A DNA stretch of 64,000 nt from Pseudomonas sp. NBRC 111124 (lineage in GTDB: Bacteria; Pseudomonadota; Gammaproteobacteria; Pseudomonadales; Pseudomonadaceae), in NCBI RefSeq assembly GCF_001320245.1, contig NZ_BCBA01000035.1, forward strand, positions 36,902-100,901, given 5' to 3'. Position numbers and translations under genes: made by a program. The notes beneath the pieces are model-generated. The model made no database searches. It was given only the letters and a program-made list of their open reading frames with translations, and had not been told where the DNA came from. Shown here in pieces: positions 29,914 to 39,745 of this stretch. Each line of letters starts with the position of its first letter. Position 1 is the stretch's first letter.

Positions 29914-30533
29914 ATGGCGTAGTCCAGGATGCGCTGCAGGCTGACCTTCACAACCTGCTCCTTCACCTTGGGCAAATAGCTGTTCTCGAACGCCAGGATG
30001 TTGAAACGTACCAACTCCGCACGCACGTTCCGATGGCTGCGCTTGTGGCTGATAAAGCCCGCGCTGAAGGCCGAACGGGTGTCGCGCTCATGGTAAAGCA
30101 CCATGTCCACCCGGTTGGCACCGGCCGGCGCGCAGGGCAGCAACTGGAAGTGCTGCCGCTCGGATGCGCGCCGCTCGAGCTCGCGAAGTACTGACGGGTT
30201 GGCCAGCAACCTTTCCATGGAGAGGCTGACCGCCGAGGCAAAATGCTCGCCTGCAGTTGCCGCTATGGTCTCCAGCACCTGGTCTGCTTGCCTGGCACGG
30301 CGCTCGTCAGGCCAGTGAACCTCTTCGGCGGAAACAGCGTCCCAGCCCATGTATCTGAGTTGATTGCGGTAGTAGGCCAGCCAGTCTTCAACCAACCCTT
30401 CCCGGTATGCCGTCTCAGTCGCTCGCTCGGCCATCGCCAACGCCAGTTTCACCTTGTCTTTGCGTGCAGCGGAAATACCCGGTAGGAACGAAACAATCCC
30501 TGCGCCGATCACGGCAGAAGTGGCCTCACTCAT
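29910..30533 (-). CDS. uncharacterised protein, third gene of a three-paralog cassette (gene C)
   Basis: 207 residues from the ATG at 30533, which overlaps the stop of the previous gene by 8 bp (ATGAGTGA). I do not recognise the family. There is a hydrophobic, glycine-containing N-terminus (SAVIGAGIVSFLPGIS) without a signal-peptide cleavage pattern, then a helical stretch with W51-x11-G63-W64. The C-terminal half has beta-type segments and ends in a helix (LPKVKEQVVKVSLQRILDY). The W-x11-G-aromatic pattern and the final KV-E-V-L helix recur in the two genes upstream, so the three look like diverged paralogs. GC is lower than in the flanks. Function unknown. Confidence 0.8.
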   Translation of the reverse strand: MSEATSAVIGAGIVSFLPGISAARKDKVKLALAMAERATETAYREGLVEDWLAYYRNQLRYMGWDAVSAEEVHWPDERRARQADQVLETIAATAGEHFASAVSLSMERLLANPSVLRELERRASERQHFQLLPCAPAGANRVDMVLYHERDTRSAFSAGFISHKRSHRNVRAELVRFNILAFENSYLPKVKEQVVKVSLQRILDYAI

Positions 30534-31218
30534 GCTGTGCTCCTGCTGGCAGGGCATGAGGGTCAAATCGATAGTGCCCCTCTGCGTTCTTGGTGTGCAT
30601 CAAAGCCTGCAGTTCATCACGCCTGTTCTGGAAGAACGCGTTGTTCAGCGCCAGGGAGACCGCAGTGAATTCAGCTTCACCTCCAAGCACCGCTTCATCC
30701 AGCAAGACGTCCGGCGAAATAGCCGAGATCGGCTTGTCGAGTTGCATCGTGACGCTGCACAGGTCCAACGTCGGCCCCGGCTTGAGCAGGCCTAGCTCGA
30801 GCACAAGCGTCGAATGCTGGGACTGGGCCTGGATGCCGAACTTCAGCAAGTGACTCAGGCCTTCTGCCGAATGGCCCAACCCCGCCCTTATCGCAGCCAG
30901 CACCCCCTCCTGGCAAATGGAGCGCATCCGCAGCCAGCCCTCAAGCGGCTGTGTCTGCGCGTGGGCCAATGGTTGGCCCAACTGTTTGACATCATGCGTG
31001 CCGGCCAGCTTGATCCAGCCCAATTTGCTGTATGCATCCAGATAGGCGGCGTACCAGCGTTCGTATTCAGCAAAGCGTGACCCTACGTTCTTGTTGGCCA
31101 CCAACTGCGCATAGAGTATTGAATCAAATGCGGCCTGACGTTGTTCCTCAAGCGCGCCCGGCGAATACAGCAATGCCGTTGCGCCAATCAATATCAGCCG
31201 TTCAACTGCGCTGTCCAT
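30526..31218 (-). CDS. uncharacterised protein, middle gene of the three-paralog cassette (gene B)
   Basis: 230 residues from the ATG at 31218, with AGGAG upstream; a longer frame reaching 31419 overlaps the preceding gene and is rejected. N-terminal hydrophobic segment RLILIGATALLYSPGAL, then AQLVANK and W55-x11-G67-W68 (YSKLGW). Predicted beta segments (STLVLELGLL, LCSVTMQLD) follow, then TAVSLALNNAFFQNRRDELQ near the C-terminus, which lines up with TAVLTLNTFVYGKVRETVE of gene A. The C-terminal tail is His/Pro-rich. Family not recognised. It overlaps gene C by 8 bp. Confidence 0.8.
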   Translation of the reverse strand: MDSAVERLILIGATALLYSPGALEEQRQAAFDSILYAQLVANKNVGSRFAEYERWYAAYLDAYSKLGWIKLAGTHDVKQLGQPLAHAQTQPLEGWLRMRSICQEGVLAAIRAGLGHSAEGLSHLLKFGIQAQSQHSTLVLELGLLKPGPTLDLCSVTMQLDKPISAISPDVLLDEAVLGGEAEFTAVSLALNNAFFQNRRDELQALMHTKNAEGHYRFDPHALPAGAQHE

Positions 31219-31248
31219 CGTGTTGCTCCTATTCAAAGAGCCGAACAA

Positions 31249-31271
31249 GGCGGCGTTGCAGCAACACCGCC
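31249..31271 (-). other. hairpin between cassette genes A and B
   Basis: GGCGGCGTT and AACACCGCC pair (one mismatch) around GCAGC, 6 bp after the gene A stop and 30 bp before the gene B start. No U tract. It could reduce or stabilise expression of A relative to B and C. Confidence 0.45.
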
Positions 31272-31277
31272 CGGCAA

Positions 31278-31961
31278 TCAGATGTCGTATTGGAGAACGT
31301 TCTCGACACTGCGCACGCCGAGTTTGTTTTCTACGGTCTCCCGAACTTTGCCGTACACAAAGGTATTGAGCGTGAGCACGGCCGTTCCGGCGTAGTATCG
31401 AGTCTTGTCCAGCGTCCACTGGACACCCAGCACGTCGTCATCCAGGCTCGGTGCAGACGCCTGGATGCAACTCACCACCATGACAACATCCTGCTTTTCG
31501 GTTTCGATACAAGCGCCCATGCCCACCATGCCCCTGGCCTTGTTCTTGCGCTTGTGGTCAAGAATCTTGGCATCGCTTTCCACGGTGGTCAGTTTTTCGA
31601 AGGCGCTCTTCGCCAGGTCTGCCAGTACCGTTCCACCCAGCAAGGCACTGCCAGCAGCACCTATCGCACGCACCGCCACAGCACCTACGGTCACAGAGAG
31701 CTCTGCCGAGGTTTCCAGCTCGAAGTTGCGCCGAGCAATGGTGAAGCCGAGGTCGCGCATGGCATCGACAAACTTGTCATACCATTCGCGGCTCTGCTTC
31801 TGGGCATCGAACGTCTTGTCGGCCACCAGCGTGGCAAAGTGAAATGCATTCTTCACATCGTGACGGCTTTGCGCAGACATGCCTGCGCCGCAGGCCAGCA
31901 GGTTGCCTTCGACCAGGATGGCGGCGTCACTGCGGGTGACAACTTGTGTTTCATCGGACAT
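31278..31961 (-). CDS. uncharacterised protein, first gene of the three-paralog cassette (gene A)
   Basis: 227 residues; AAGGAG lies 8 bases before the ATG at 31961. Family not recognised. N-terminal module: AAILVEGNLLACGAGMS, then helix with ATLVADK and W60-x11-G72-F73. A Gly/Ala-rich hydrophobic stretch at about 89–116 (VGAVAVRAIGAAGSALLGG) could enter a membrane; genes B and C lack an equivalent. The C-terminal half has beta segments (DVVMVVSCIQASA, VLGVQWTLDK) and TAVLTLNTFVYGKVRETVE. No signal peptide. Two 60-base rows counted in the cassette gave 53–57 % GC against 68 % for one row of neighbouring cobJ. Suggests recent acquisition; function unknown. Confidence 0.82.
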   Translation of the reverse strand: MSDETQVVTRSDAAILVEGNLLACGAGMSAQSRHDVKNAFHFATLVADKTFDAQKQSREWYDKFVDAMRDLGFTIARRNFELETSAELSVTVGAVAVRAIGAAGSALLGGTVLADLAKSAFEKLTTVESDAKILDHKRKNKARGMVGMGACIETEKQDVVMVVSCIQASAPSLDDDVLGVQWTLDKTRYYAGTAVLTLNTFVYGKVRETVENKLGVRSVENVLQYDI

Positions 31962-31977
31962 GTGGAAACTCCTTGAT

Positions 31978-32003
31978 GGTTGCCCCTCGGTACGGGGGCA
32001 ACC
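31978..32003. other. hairpin in the leader of the three-gene cassette
   Basis: GGTTGCCCC and GGGGCAACC form a perfect 9-bp stem. It lies 17 bp before gene A and 52 bp after the cobJ stop on the same strand. Without a U tract it is a weak cobJ terminator; it could also be an operator or leader structure for the cassette. Confidence 0.45.
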
Positions 32004-32054
32004 ACCTTAGTCGGCGCGTTCGCGATGCAACGCGCTGAAGAGTTTCCGCGGCAA

Positions 32055-33761
32055 TCAGTTGGCTGTGGGATACCAACGCGGCGTGTAGGCCCATACCCCA
32101 CCGCAAAGGCGAGGAAACACGCAGGTTGTAGAGGAGCCGACCAAAACCATAGTGCGCATGTCGACCATTTCCGGCAGCAGTTCGGCCAATGTGACTACCT
32201 TCAGCGTCTGCCCGGGCCTACCGATGTCACGCCCAAGAACGACCGGCGTGCCACCCTCGCGGTGCCGGCGCACCACCTCCAGCGCCACGCCCAGCTGGTG
32301 CGGCCTGGACTTTGAAATCGGGTTGTAGAACGCCAACACCAGGTCGGCCTGCGCCGCCAGGTCCAGGCGTTTCTCGATGATTGACCACGGCTTGAGGTTG
32401 TCCGACAGCGACATCACGCAGAAATCGTGCCCCAGCGGCGCACCGGCCTGCGCAGCGGTCGCCAGCGAAGCCGAGACACCCGGCAGGATCTCAAGATCGA
32501 CTCGGTGCCAAGCGGGGTCGCTGGACTCATGCAGCGCCTCGAGCACGGCAGATGCCATGGCGAACACCCCAGGGTCGCCCGAAGACACCACCACAACCGA
32601 ACGACCTTGGGCCGCCAGCTCGAAAGCATGCCGGGCACGCTGCATCTCTTCACGGTTGTCGGTGCAGTGCTGTACCTGGTCGTCACGGAACGGCCCGGCC
32701 ATGCGCACATAGGTCTCGTAGCCGAGGATGTCCTCGGCACGCGCCAGCTCCGCTTTCACCGCCGGGACCATCAGCTCGGCGGCACCAGGGCCCAGGCCGA
32801 TCACTGCCAGGCGTCCACGCTTGCGCCCCAGGTGTGCCGTGTCGACCGGTTGTGCGGCCGATGCAATGACCAGGCCCGACTGTTCGATCAGGCGAGCCTC
32901 GGGCAAGGCTTCGGCCGCCATGCTGGCCAGCGTGCCGTTCATTGCCGCGAAGCGCAGCACAACGCCCAGTTCTGCGGCAGCCTCGTGCAAGGAAGGCTCG
33001 GCCATCGCCTGCTCGGCGACCAACAGGCACGCCAGCGAAGGTTCGGCAATGCCGGCCTCATGCAAGGCGCCACGCACTTGCTCGGCCAGACCGGGCCCGC
33101 CTGCGGCGAGCGCCACCACCACAGAGCGAGGGTGGATCAGCAACTCGTCACGGCTGGCCACGCGCGCGTCACAGCCGACATGGATGGTGCGCCGGGCGGT
33201 GTCACTGGCCGGCAGTTGCGCCTGGGCAAGCCAGGGCGCGTCACCCTCGACGCGCACGCTTTCGCCGGCTAGCAGGTCGGAGACAAACCGCTTGCCCTGT
33301 TCGAGGTCCGCCAGGGCATAGCCCTCGGGCGGGTTGAGCAGACAGGTGCCGAAGCGCAGTTCACCACTGGTGGTGATCGCCGCCGCCACACCCAGCGCCT
33401 CGCCGAGTTCGCGCGCCATGACATTGACACCGCTCAGGCCACCCAACAGCGGCACCACCGCGCTACCGTCCTCGGCCACGGCCAGTACCGGCGGCTCGGC
33501 GCCTTTCTCATCGAGCAGGCTGGCCAGGCTGCGGATGACGATGCCGGCAGCGCATAGCGCGATAATCGGCGTGGCCTGCTGGTACAGCACGCGCAGGGTG
33601 TCGCCAAACCCGTCGTAATACTGATCGGCGCCCTCGACCCGGCCACGCAGGCCATGGATGGTCGCCTGTGGATAACGCTGCTGGATACGCTGCGCCGTAG
33701 CCAGGCTGCCGCCGCCGAGGATGACGATGGCCGGCGCCTGTAGCTTGTTCAGCCCTGCCAT
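32055..33761 (-). CDS. cobJ: CbiG/CobE–CobJ fusion: precorrin-3B C17-methyltransferase
   Basis: 568 residues. Residues 1–about 185 are the CbiG N-terminal type ([35 protein letters not shown]). Residues about 190–310 are the CobE/CbiG C-terminal type ([15 protein letters not shown]). From about 316 it is a SAM-dependent tetrapyrrole methylase ([43 protein letters not shown]). CobJ methylates C17 and contracts the ring in aerobic B12 synthesis. It overlaps cobI by 13 bp. About twice the length of a stand-alone CobJ because of the fusion. Confidence 0.94.
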   Translation of the reverse strand: MAGLNKLQAPAIVILGGGSLATAQRIQQRYPQATIHGLRGRVEGADQYYDGFGDTLRVLYQQATPIIALCAAGIVIRSLASLLDEKGAEPPVLAVAEDGSAVVPLLGGLSGVNVMARELGEALGVAAAITTSGELRFGTCLLNPPEGYALADLEQGKRFVSDLLAGESVRVEGDAPWLAQAQLPASDTARRTIHVGCDARVASRDELLIHPRSVVVALAAGGPGLAEQVRGALHEAGIAEPSLACLLVAEQAMAEPSLHEAAAELGVVLRFAAMNGTLASMAAEALPEARLIEQSGLVIASAAQPVDTAHLGRKRGRLAVIGLGPGAAELMVPAVKAELARAEDILGYETYVRMAGPFRDDQVQHCTDNREEMQRARHAFELAAQGRSVVVVSSGDPGVFAMASAVLEALHESSDPAWHRVDLEILPGVSASLATAAQAGAPLGHDFCVMSLSDNLKPWSIIEKRLDLAAQADLVLAFYNPISKSRPHQLGVALEVVRRHREGGTPVVLGRDIGRPGQTLKVVTLAELLPEMVDMRTMVLVGSSTTCVFPRLCGGVWAYTPRWYPTAN

Positions 33762-34480
33762 TTTTCCCCCGGCACGATAATCAGCGAGAAGTACGGCGAG
33801 GACTGCGGGTCCACCTCATCCAGCGGCACGATCTTCTGGTTGGCCATGGTCGCCCGCTCGACATACAGCGCGCGCCCGTCCAGGCCCAGCTCGCCCAGCA
33901 CCTGACGCACCTTGGGGAAGTTGCGGCCCAGCTTCATGATCACCGCCGCATCGGCGTCAGCCAGGCGGCGCTTGAGTTCTTCGCCAGGCAGCACGCCCGA
34001 CAGCACCGACAGGCTCTGGTTGCGATACACCAGCGGCGCGCCCAGTACCGAGGCGCCACCGAGCATCGAGCAGACGCCCGGGACCACTTCGGCTTCATGC
34101 TGCTGGGCGAGGCGGTCGTGCAGGTACATGTAGGAGCCGTAGAAGAACGGGTCACCTTCGCAGATCACCGCCACATCGCGGCCGGCGTCCAGGTGCTCGG
34201 CTACCTGCACGGCCGCTTCATCGTAGAAATCACTGATCACCTGCTCGTAGGACAGCGGTGCAGGCAGCACCTCGGTGGTCACCGGGTACACCAACGGCAG
34301 CAGGGTCTGCTCGGCTTGCAGGTGCGCCTCGATGATGCCAAAGGCGTTGCCGCGCTTGCCCTTGGCCACGAAGTACGCCACCACTGGCGACTCGCGCAGC
34401 AGGCGCAGCGCCTTGACGGTGATCAGTTCAGGGTCGCCAGGGCCTACGCCCAGGCCCAGCAGTCGTCCACGCGCCATCAT
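33749..34480 (-). CDS. cobI: precorrin-2 C20-methyltransferase
   Basis: 243 residues of the tetrapyrrole methylase fold: [20 protein letters not shown] at the N-terminus, [20 protein letters not shown], and [20 protein letters not shown]. It adds a SAM-derived methyl at C20 of precorrin-2, committing to cobalamin. It overlaps cobH by 4 bp upstream and cobJ by 13 bp downstream, so cobG-H-I-J is one tightly coupled operon. Confidence 0.96.
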   Translation of the reverse strand: MMARGRLLGLGVGPGDPELITVKALRLLRESPVVAYFVAKGKRGNAFGIIEAHLQAEQTLLPLVYPVTTEVLPAPLSYEQVISDFYDEAAVQVAEHLDAGRDVAVICEGDPFFYGSYMYLHDRLAQQHEAEVVPGVCSMLGGASVLGAPLVYRNQSLSVLSGVLPGEELKRRLADADAAVIMKLGRNFPKVRQVLGELGLDGRALYVERATMANQKIVPLDEVDPQSSPYFSLIIVPGEKWQG

Positions 34481-35103
34481 TCCACCTCCGTGGCCAGGGC
34501 GTTGACTGCGGCAGCAGCCATCGCGCTGCCGCCGAGGCGGCCCTGCATGATCACGAACGGCACGCCGCGGCTGTCGGCGGCGAGCATCGCCTTGGACTCG
34601 GCAGCACCGACGAAACCAACCGGGAAGCCGAGGATCAGTGCAGGTTTGGGGGCACCGGCATCAATCATCTCCAGCAGATAGAACAGCGCGGTCGGGGCAT
34701 TGCCGATCACCACAACGCTACCTTCCAGGTACGGACGCCACAGTTCCAGCGCCACGGCAGAGCGGGTGTTGCCGGCGTCCTTGGCCAAGCCAGGCACGCT
34801 TGGGTCGCGCAGGGTGCAGATCACCTGATTGTTGGCGGGCAGGCGCGCGCGGGTGATGCCCTCGGCCACCATGTGCGCGTCGCAGAGGATCGGCGCACCC
34901 TTGGCCAGTGCCTCACGACCGGCACGGCCGGCACCTTCGGAGAACTGCAGGCCGTCGATCGCGTCGACCATGCCACAGGCATGAATCACGCGCACGGCGA
35001 GCTTTTCCAGGTCGGCGGGAATCCGCTCGAGCCGGGCTTCCTCACGGATGATCCGGAAGGAATTGCGATAGATCTCCTGACCATCGCGGATGTAGTCAAT
35101 CAT
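34477..35103 (-). CDS. cobH: precorrin-8X methylmutase
   Basis: 208 residues from the ATG at 35103 ([16 protein letters not shown]); the extension to 35145 overlaps cobG too far and is rejected. It moves the C11 methyl to C12, yielding hydrogenobyrinic acid. Motifs: [21 protein letters not shown] with the catalytic His, [12 protein letters not shown], and [20 protein letters not shown]. The start overlaps the cobG stop by 8 bp (ATGATTGA). Confidence 0.96.
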   Translation of the reverse strand: MIDYIRDGQEIYRNSFRIIREEARLERIPADLEKLAVRVIHACGMVDAIDGLQFSEGAGRAGREALAKGAPILCDAHMVAEGITRARLPANNQVICTLRDPSVPGLAKDAGNTRSAVALELWRPYLEGSVVVIGNAPTALFYLLEMIDAGAPKPALILGFPVGFVGAAESKAMLAADSRGVPFVIMQGRLGGSAMAAAAVNALATEVE

Positions 35104-36427
35104 CAAGGTGCTCCGTCGGCAGGGCGAGCATGGCGCCTGCTTCATTCAAGGTAAGGTCGGTGGCGCGCAGGGCACCCAGGCCCGGCAGGTGCGCGTCACG
35201 CAGATAGAGGTCATAGCGGCCCGGTGAACGGGCCAGCAAGGTGGCCGGGGCGACATGGGCCACGGCACAGGAACGCGGGCAGCCGGACAGGTGCACGCTG
35301 CCGGGCGCGCCACTGCCCAGCAGGGCCGCCAGCTCCACGGCATCGGCCTTGGTATCGGCCTGGGCCTTGGCACAGCCACTGCTGCCGGTGCAGGCGACCA
35401 CGCGCGCCAAAGGCTCATCGGCCTGGCAGAGCAGGCCCAGCGACGAAAGCTCGACACGGGCCTGTTCGAAGTTGGCAGCGGCGATATTGGGCAACATCAG
35501 GCTTTGCCACGGGCTCAGGCGCAGGCTGCCGTCACCCCATTGGCGAGCCACCCGGGCAACCCCACGCAACATGGCTGGCGTCAGACGGCCCAAGGGCGGC
35601 GCAACGCCCAGCGCCATGCCCTGCTGCTGAACAACGCGCCCCAGCCATGGGCGCTCAGTGGCTTCGCGCTTCCATTCGAGCACGACCGCATCGCGGCGGA
35701 CATCCACACCAAGGCCAGCAATGAAAACGTCGGCAGGGCAACATTGCAGCAGCTGACGCATGCGCGACTGCTCCGCAGTTGCCAGATCAAGAAAGCGTTC
35801 AAGCACCGCGCTCACCAGCGCCAGCCCCTGCTCCAACGGCACCGCGCCCAGTACCTGGCCGTCGGCCGGGCAGCTGGCCAGGCCGAATGCCAGCCAGTCA
35901 CGCTGCTCCAGGCGCAATGCCGAGAGCCACAGGTCGTGGGGGTGTTCGAGCATTGCCACGCCCTCGCCACCGTCCAGCTGAACGGCGAACTTGGCAGACA
36001 ACTCATGAAAACGCGGGGTAGCTTGCAACAAGTCGAGGATCTGCTCGGCCAAGGGGCGCACGTCCAGCACACTCTGCGGATCATGCCCGGCCAGGGGGCT
36101 GAGCATCAGGTTGCGCACGTCGTCGCTGGCGGCATCGCGCGGGCCGAGGCCGGCGGCCAGCAGGCTTTCGACCAGCCCGGCATGATCGCCGCCGATGCCA
36201 CGGATCTGCAGGTTGCCGCGGTTGGTAGCCTCGATCACCCCGCCCGCGAAACGCTCGGCTGCCACCGCCACTGCGTCTGCCTGGTCGGCCAGCAGCAGGC
36301 CGCCGGGCAACTTGATGCGGCAGATGCCGCCGTCACGGGCGCTGACGATGCGCCACAACCCCGGGCAGGCCGAGGGACGGGGTGATGCTGCGGGTGGGTT
36401 GGCTGGCGTCAAAGGGGCGTCCGGCAA
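35096..36427 (-). CDS. cobG: precorrin-3B synthase
   Basis: 443 residues counted from a TTG at 36427; no clear ribosome-binding site is seen, so the start is uncertain. It resembles siroheme/4Fe-4S nitrite-sulfite reductases: two ferredoxin-like half domains and the cluster cysteines C-x5-C (CTGSSGC) and C-x3-C (CPRSC) near the C-terminus. CobG uses O2 to form the C20 hydroxy-gamma-lactone, so it marks the aerobic B12 route. First gene of the minus-strand cob operon, divergent from cobL. Confidence 0.93.
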   Translation of the reverse strand: MPDAPLTPANPPAASPRPSACPGLWRIVSARDGGICRIKLPGGLLLADQADAVAVAAERFAGGVIEATNRGNLQIRGIGGDHAGLVESLLAAGLGPRDAASDDVRNLMLSPLAGHDPQSVLDVRPLAEQILDLLQATPRFHELSAKFAVQLDGGEGVAMLEHPHDLWLSALRLEQRDWLAFGLASCPADGQVLGAVPLEQGLALVSAVLERFLDLATAEQSRMRQLLQCCPADVFIAGLGVDVRRDAVVLEWKREATERPWLGRVVQQQGMALGVAPPLGRLTPAMLRGVARVARQWGDGSLRLSPWQSLMLPNIAAANFEQARVELSSLGLLCQADEPLARVVACTGSSGCAKAQADTKADAVELAALLGSGAPGSVHLSGCPRSCAVAHVAPATLLARSPGRYDLYLRDAHLPGLGALRATDLTLNEAGAMLALPTEHLDD

Positions 36428-36532
36428 TCGCTGAAAATGCGCTTGAGTGTAGAAGGCGCGGTATTATGCCTGCTTTGTCCGGCGGCATGAAAAGCCGGTG
36501 GTCGAGCATCAACAGCGATTGAGCAGAAATTT

Positions 36533-36634
36533 GGGGGCGCTGCGCGCCCCATCGCGACACAAGGCCGCTCCTACAGGAATCACCGTCCCCTGTAGGAGCG
36601 GCCTTGTGTCGCGATGGGCTGCACAGCAGCCCCA
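36533..36634. repeat. BIME in the cobG–cobL divergent gap
   Basis: Perfect 30-bp arms at 36548–36577 and 36589–36618 (each carrying the TCGCGACACAAGGCCGCTCC core) with an 11-bp spacer. Outer hairpins GGGGCGCTGCGCGCCCC and GGGCTGCACAGCAGCCC flank them. It shares its tail with the REP next to the RAYT gene at 397–439. It occupies about half of the gap where both cob promoters must lie; I saw no B12-box (GCCACTG) riboswitch signature in the gap. Confidence 0.93.
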
Positions 36635-36652
36635 GACCCCAAAGAGGTATGA

Positions 36653-37864
36653 ATGACCCCCTGGCTGACAGTAGTAGGCATCGGCGAAGACGGCTTCAGC
36701 GGCCTGGGCAAGCAGGCCCGGCGCGCGCTGCTGGGCGCCTCACGGATCATCGGCAGCCCACGCCAGCTGGCGTTGCTGCCGCGCTGCATCAGCGCGCAGC
36801 GGCAAGAATGGCCGACCCCGTTTTCCCTCGCCCCGGTGCTGGCCCTGCGCGGTGAGCCCGTCTGCGTGCTGGCCAGCGGTGACCCGATGTTCTATGGCGT
36901 CGGGGCCAGCTTGGCGCGCCAGGTGCCGGCCGCAGAAATGCACGTGCTGTCGATGCCCTCTTCCTGTGCCCTGGCCGCCGCCCGCCTGGGTTGGCCGCTG
37001 CAAGACGTGCACGTGGTCTCGGTGGTCGCACGCCCCCTCGCGGCGCTCAATGCCCACCTGTACAGCGGTCAGCGCCTGCTGGTGCTGAGCAACGATGGCG
37101 ATAGCCCAGCCGCCATCGCCGCGCTGCTGCGCGAGCGCGGCTTCGGGCCAAGCCGCCTGCAGGTGCTGGAACACCTCGGCGGCACCGCTGAACGCCAGCT
37201 GACAGGCACCGCCGATGACTGGCCCCACAGCGAAATCGCCCACCTCAACCTGGTCGCCATCGAATGCCTGGCCAGCCCTGATGCACCGCGCCTTGCGCGT
37301 GTTCCCGGGCTGGCGGACAGCGCCTTCCGCCATGACGGCCAGCTGACCAAGCGCGACGTGCGTGCCATCACCCTGGCGCGCCTGGCGCCACAGCCTGGGG
37401 AATTGCTGTGGGACGTCGGCGCGGGTTGCGGCTCGATCGGCATCGAATGGATGCGCGCCCACCCGGCCTGCCGCACCCTGGCCATCGAAGCCGACGAAGG
37501 CCGCCAGGGCTTTATCGAATACAACCGCGATGCCCTGGGTGTCCCCGGCTTGCAGCTGGTTCGTGGCAAGGCACCCGAAGCCCTCGCCGAGCTGGAGCGC
37601 CCGGATGCTATTTTCATTGGCGGCGGCGTCACCCGCGAAGGCGTACTGCCCCTGTGTTGGGAGCGCCTGCGCCCTGGCGGTCGGCTGGTGGCCAATGCGG
37701 TGACCCTGCAAAGCGAACTGGCCCTGGCGCACTTCCGTGAACAGCACGGCGGCGAGCTGACCCGTATCCACGTCGCCCAGGCCCAGCCCTTGGGCGCCTT
37801 CGACACCTGGCGCCAGGCGTTGCCGATCACCTTGCTCGACGTGGTGAAACCCCTCGATGCGTGA
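36653..37864 (+). CDS. cobL: precorrin-6Y C5,15-methyltransferase (decarboxylating)
   Basis: 403 residues, the CbiE–CbiT fusion. CbiE domain 1–about 205 ([37 protein letters not shown]). CbiT domain from about 225 ([23 protein letters not shown] loop [19 protein letters not shown]). It methylates C5 and C15 and removes the acetate-derived carboxyl. AAAGAGG precedes the ATG. It overlaps cbiD by 8 bp. Confidence 0.96.
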   Translation: MTPWLTVVGIGEDGFSGLGKQARRALLGASRIIGSPRQLALLPRCISAQRQEWPTPFSLAPVLALRGEPVCVLASGDPMFYGVGASLARQVPAAEMHVLSMPSSCALAAARLGWPLQDVHVVSVVARPLAALNAHLYSGQRLLVLSNDGDSPAAIAALLRERGFGPSRLQVLEHLGGTAERQLTGTADDWPHSEIAHLNLVAIECLASPDAPRLARVPGLADSAFRHDGQLTKRDVRAITLARLAPQPGELLWDVGAGCGSIGIEWMRAHPACRTLAIEADEGRQGFIEYNRDALGVPGLQLVRGKAPEALAELERPDAIFIGGGVTREGVLPLCWERLRPGGRLVANAVTLQSELALAHFREQHGGELTRIHVAQAQPLGAFDTWRQALPITLLDVVKPLDA

Positions 37865-38951
37865 AGAAACCCGCGAGCAGCCCGCGCCCCTGCGCAGCGG
37901 CCTGACCACCGGCAGCTGCGCCACCGCCACCAGCCTGGCCGCCGCCAAGTTGCTGCTGACCGGCCAGTGCGACGACGCGGTAAGCATCACCCTGCCCAAG
38001 GGCAAGGTGGTGCAGATGCGCCTGGAATTCTGCCGTCTGATAGACGAACGCGCCGAAGCCGGCACGCTCAAGGATGCCGGCGACGACCCCGACGTCACCC
38101 ACGGCGCCCTGCTCTACAGCCAGATCCGCTTGCAGGCGCAACCCGGCATACGCTTCGTCGCAGGCAAGGGCGTCGGCACCGTCACCCGCCCCGGCCTGGT
38201 GCTGGCAGTCGGTGAGCCAGCCATCAACCCCGTGCCACGGCGGATGATCAGCGAGCACCTGCAGCAACTGGCCGACGACTGCGGCTATTCAGGCGGCTTC
38301 GAGGTCACGGTCAATGTGCAAGGAGGGGAGGAACTGGCGCTGAAGACCATGAACCCGCGCCTGGGCATCCTCGGCGGGCTGTCGATCCTCGGCACCAGTG
38401 GCATCGTCCGGCCGTTTTCCTGCGCGGCCTATATCGCCTCGATTCACCAGGGCATCGATGTCGCGCATACCAACGGTTATACGCACATCGCCGCCTGTAC
38501 CGGCAACGCCAGCGAAGACACCATGCGCCGGGTCTACAACCTGCCCGAGATCGCCCTGATCGAGATGGGCGATTTCGTTGGTGCCGTGCTCAAGCACCTG
38601 CGCAAGGTGCCGGTGCCACGCCTGACCCTGTGCGGCGGTTTCGGCAAGATCAGCAAGCTGGCCGCCGGCCACATGGACCTGCACAGCCGTCACTCGAGCA
38701 TCGACCTGCCACAGCTGGCTGGCTGGGCCGCGGATATCGGTGCCGACGCCGAGCTGCAAGCGGCGATCATTGCCGCCAACACCAGCCAGCAGGCGCTGGC
38801 CCTGGCGCACGCCGCCGGCATCGCCTTGGGCGATGCGGTGTGCGCCCATGCGCTGGCCTTCGCCCGCAGCGTGGTGCCGGCTCAAGTTGAGGTCGAAGTG
38901 TTTGCCATCGACCGCCAGGGCGGCATCGTCGGCAAGGCCAGTGTGCAATGA
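37857..38951 (+). CDS. cbiD: cobalt-precorrin-5B C1-methyltransferase type (CbiD)
   Basis: 364 residues with [20 protein letters not shown] near the N-terminus, typical of CbiD. CbiD methylates C1; in pseudomonads it appears to stand in for CobF, the aerobic-pathway enzyme, beside an oxygen-dependent CobG. Other signatures: [19 protein letters not shown] and [17 protein letters not shown]. Overlaps cobL by 8 bp and cobK by 4 bp. Confidence 0.95.
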   Translation: MREETREQPAPLRSGLTTGSCATATSLAAAKLLLTGQCDDAVSITLPKGKVVQMRLEFCRLIDERAEAGTLKDAGDDPDVTHGALLYSQIRLQAQPGIRFVAGKGVGTVTRPGLVLAVGEPAINPVPRRMISEHLQQLADDCGYSGGFEVTVNVQGGEELALKTMNPRLGILGGLSILGTSGIVRPFSCAAYIASIHQGIDVAHTNGYTHIAACTGNASEDTMRRVYNLPEIALIEMGDFVGAVLKHLRKVPVPRLTLCGGFGKISKLAAGHMDLHSRHSSIDLPQLAGWAADIGADAELQAAIIAANTSQQALALAHAAGIALGDAVCAHALAFARSVVPAQVEVEVFAIDRQGGIVGKASVQ

Positions 38952-39682
38952 GCCGCCGCATCCTTTTGCTCGGCGGTGTCAGCGAAGCCTTGGCCATCGC
39001 CCGCCAGCTCGGCCCCGAGCACGTCTACAGCCTGGCCGGCATCGGCCGTGTGCCACAGGACCTCACGTGCCAGGTAAGGGTCGGTGGCTACGGTGGCGCT
39101 GACGGGCTGGCCGGCTACCTGCGTGAAGCTGGCATCAGTCTGCTGATCGACGCCACCCACCCTTATGCCGCACAGATCAGCCGCAACGCTGCCAGCGCCG
39201 CACTGGCCGCCGGCATTCCCTGCTGGGCACTGCGCCGCCCGGCCTGGCAGGCGCAGCCGGGGGACGACTGGCGCGAGGTGGAAGACTGGGCTGGGCTGAT
39301 CGAAGCGCTCAAACCGTTCCGGCGTCCGCTGTTCACCCTTGGCCGCGAGCCGCTGCAACATCTTGAGGAGATTCCGCCGGAGCAGTTCTGGACCTTGCGG
39401 GCGCTGGAGGCATGCCCCGGCAATGACCGTTGCGAAGTGATCGGCGCCCGCGGCCCCTTCCAGATCGATGATGAGCGGGCCTTGTTCGAGCGGCGCCACA
39501 TTGATGTACTGGTCAGCAAGAACAGCGGCAGCGTAGCCACCGAGCCAAAGCTGGACGTGGCCAGAGAGCGAGGGGTGCCGGTGCTGATCCTGAAACGTCC
39601 GAGCTTGCCAGCACTGGATCGTGAATTCACATCTACCGCTCAACTGGCTACCGCCATTTCGGAATATTCCTGCAGCCCATGA
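38948..39682 (+). CDS. cobK: precorrin-6A reductase
   Basis: 244 residues, Rossmann-like: [20 protein letters not shown] at the N-terminus, [17 protein letters not shown], and [25 protein letters not shown]-dependent reduction of the precorrin-6A macrocycle. Last gene of the plus-strand cobL-cbiD-cobK operon, joined to cbiD by ATGA. Remaining B12 genes (cobM, cobB, cobN and others) are not in the window. Confidence 0.95.
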   Translation: MSRRILLLGGVSEALAIARQLGPEHVYSLAGIGRVPQDLTCQVRVGGYGGADGLAGYLREAGISLLIDATHPYAAQISRNAASAALAAGIPCWALRRPAWQAQPGDDWREVEDWAGLIEALKPFRRPLFTLGREPLQHLEEIPPEQFWTLRALEACPGNDRCEVIGARGPFQIDDERALFERRHIDVLVSKNSGSVATEPKLDVARERGVPVLILKRPSLPALDREFTSTAQLATAISEYSCSP

Positions 39683-39745
39683 TGTGGCCCTGTTCCGCCT
39701 AGCTGCCGTAAACTCCGGCCCTCCCCTTCGGAAGGCGACACCCAT

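Noticed and set aside
36428..36652. Cobalamin riboswitch between cobG and cobL
   Set aside because: No B12 box (GCCACTG) or its complement was found; the gap is mostly a BIME.
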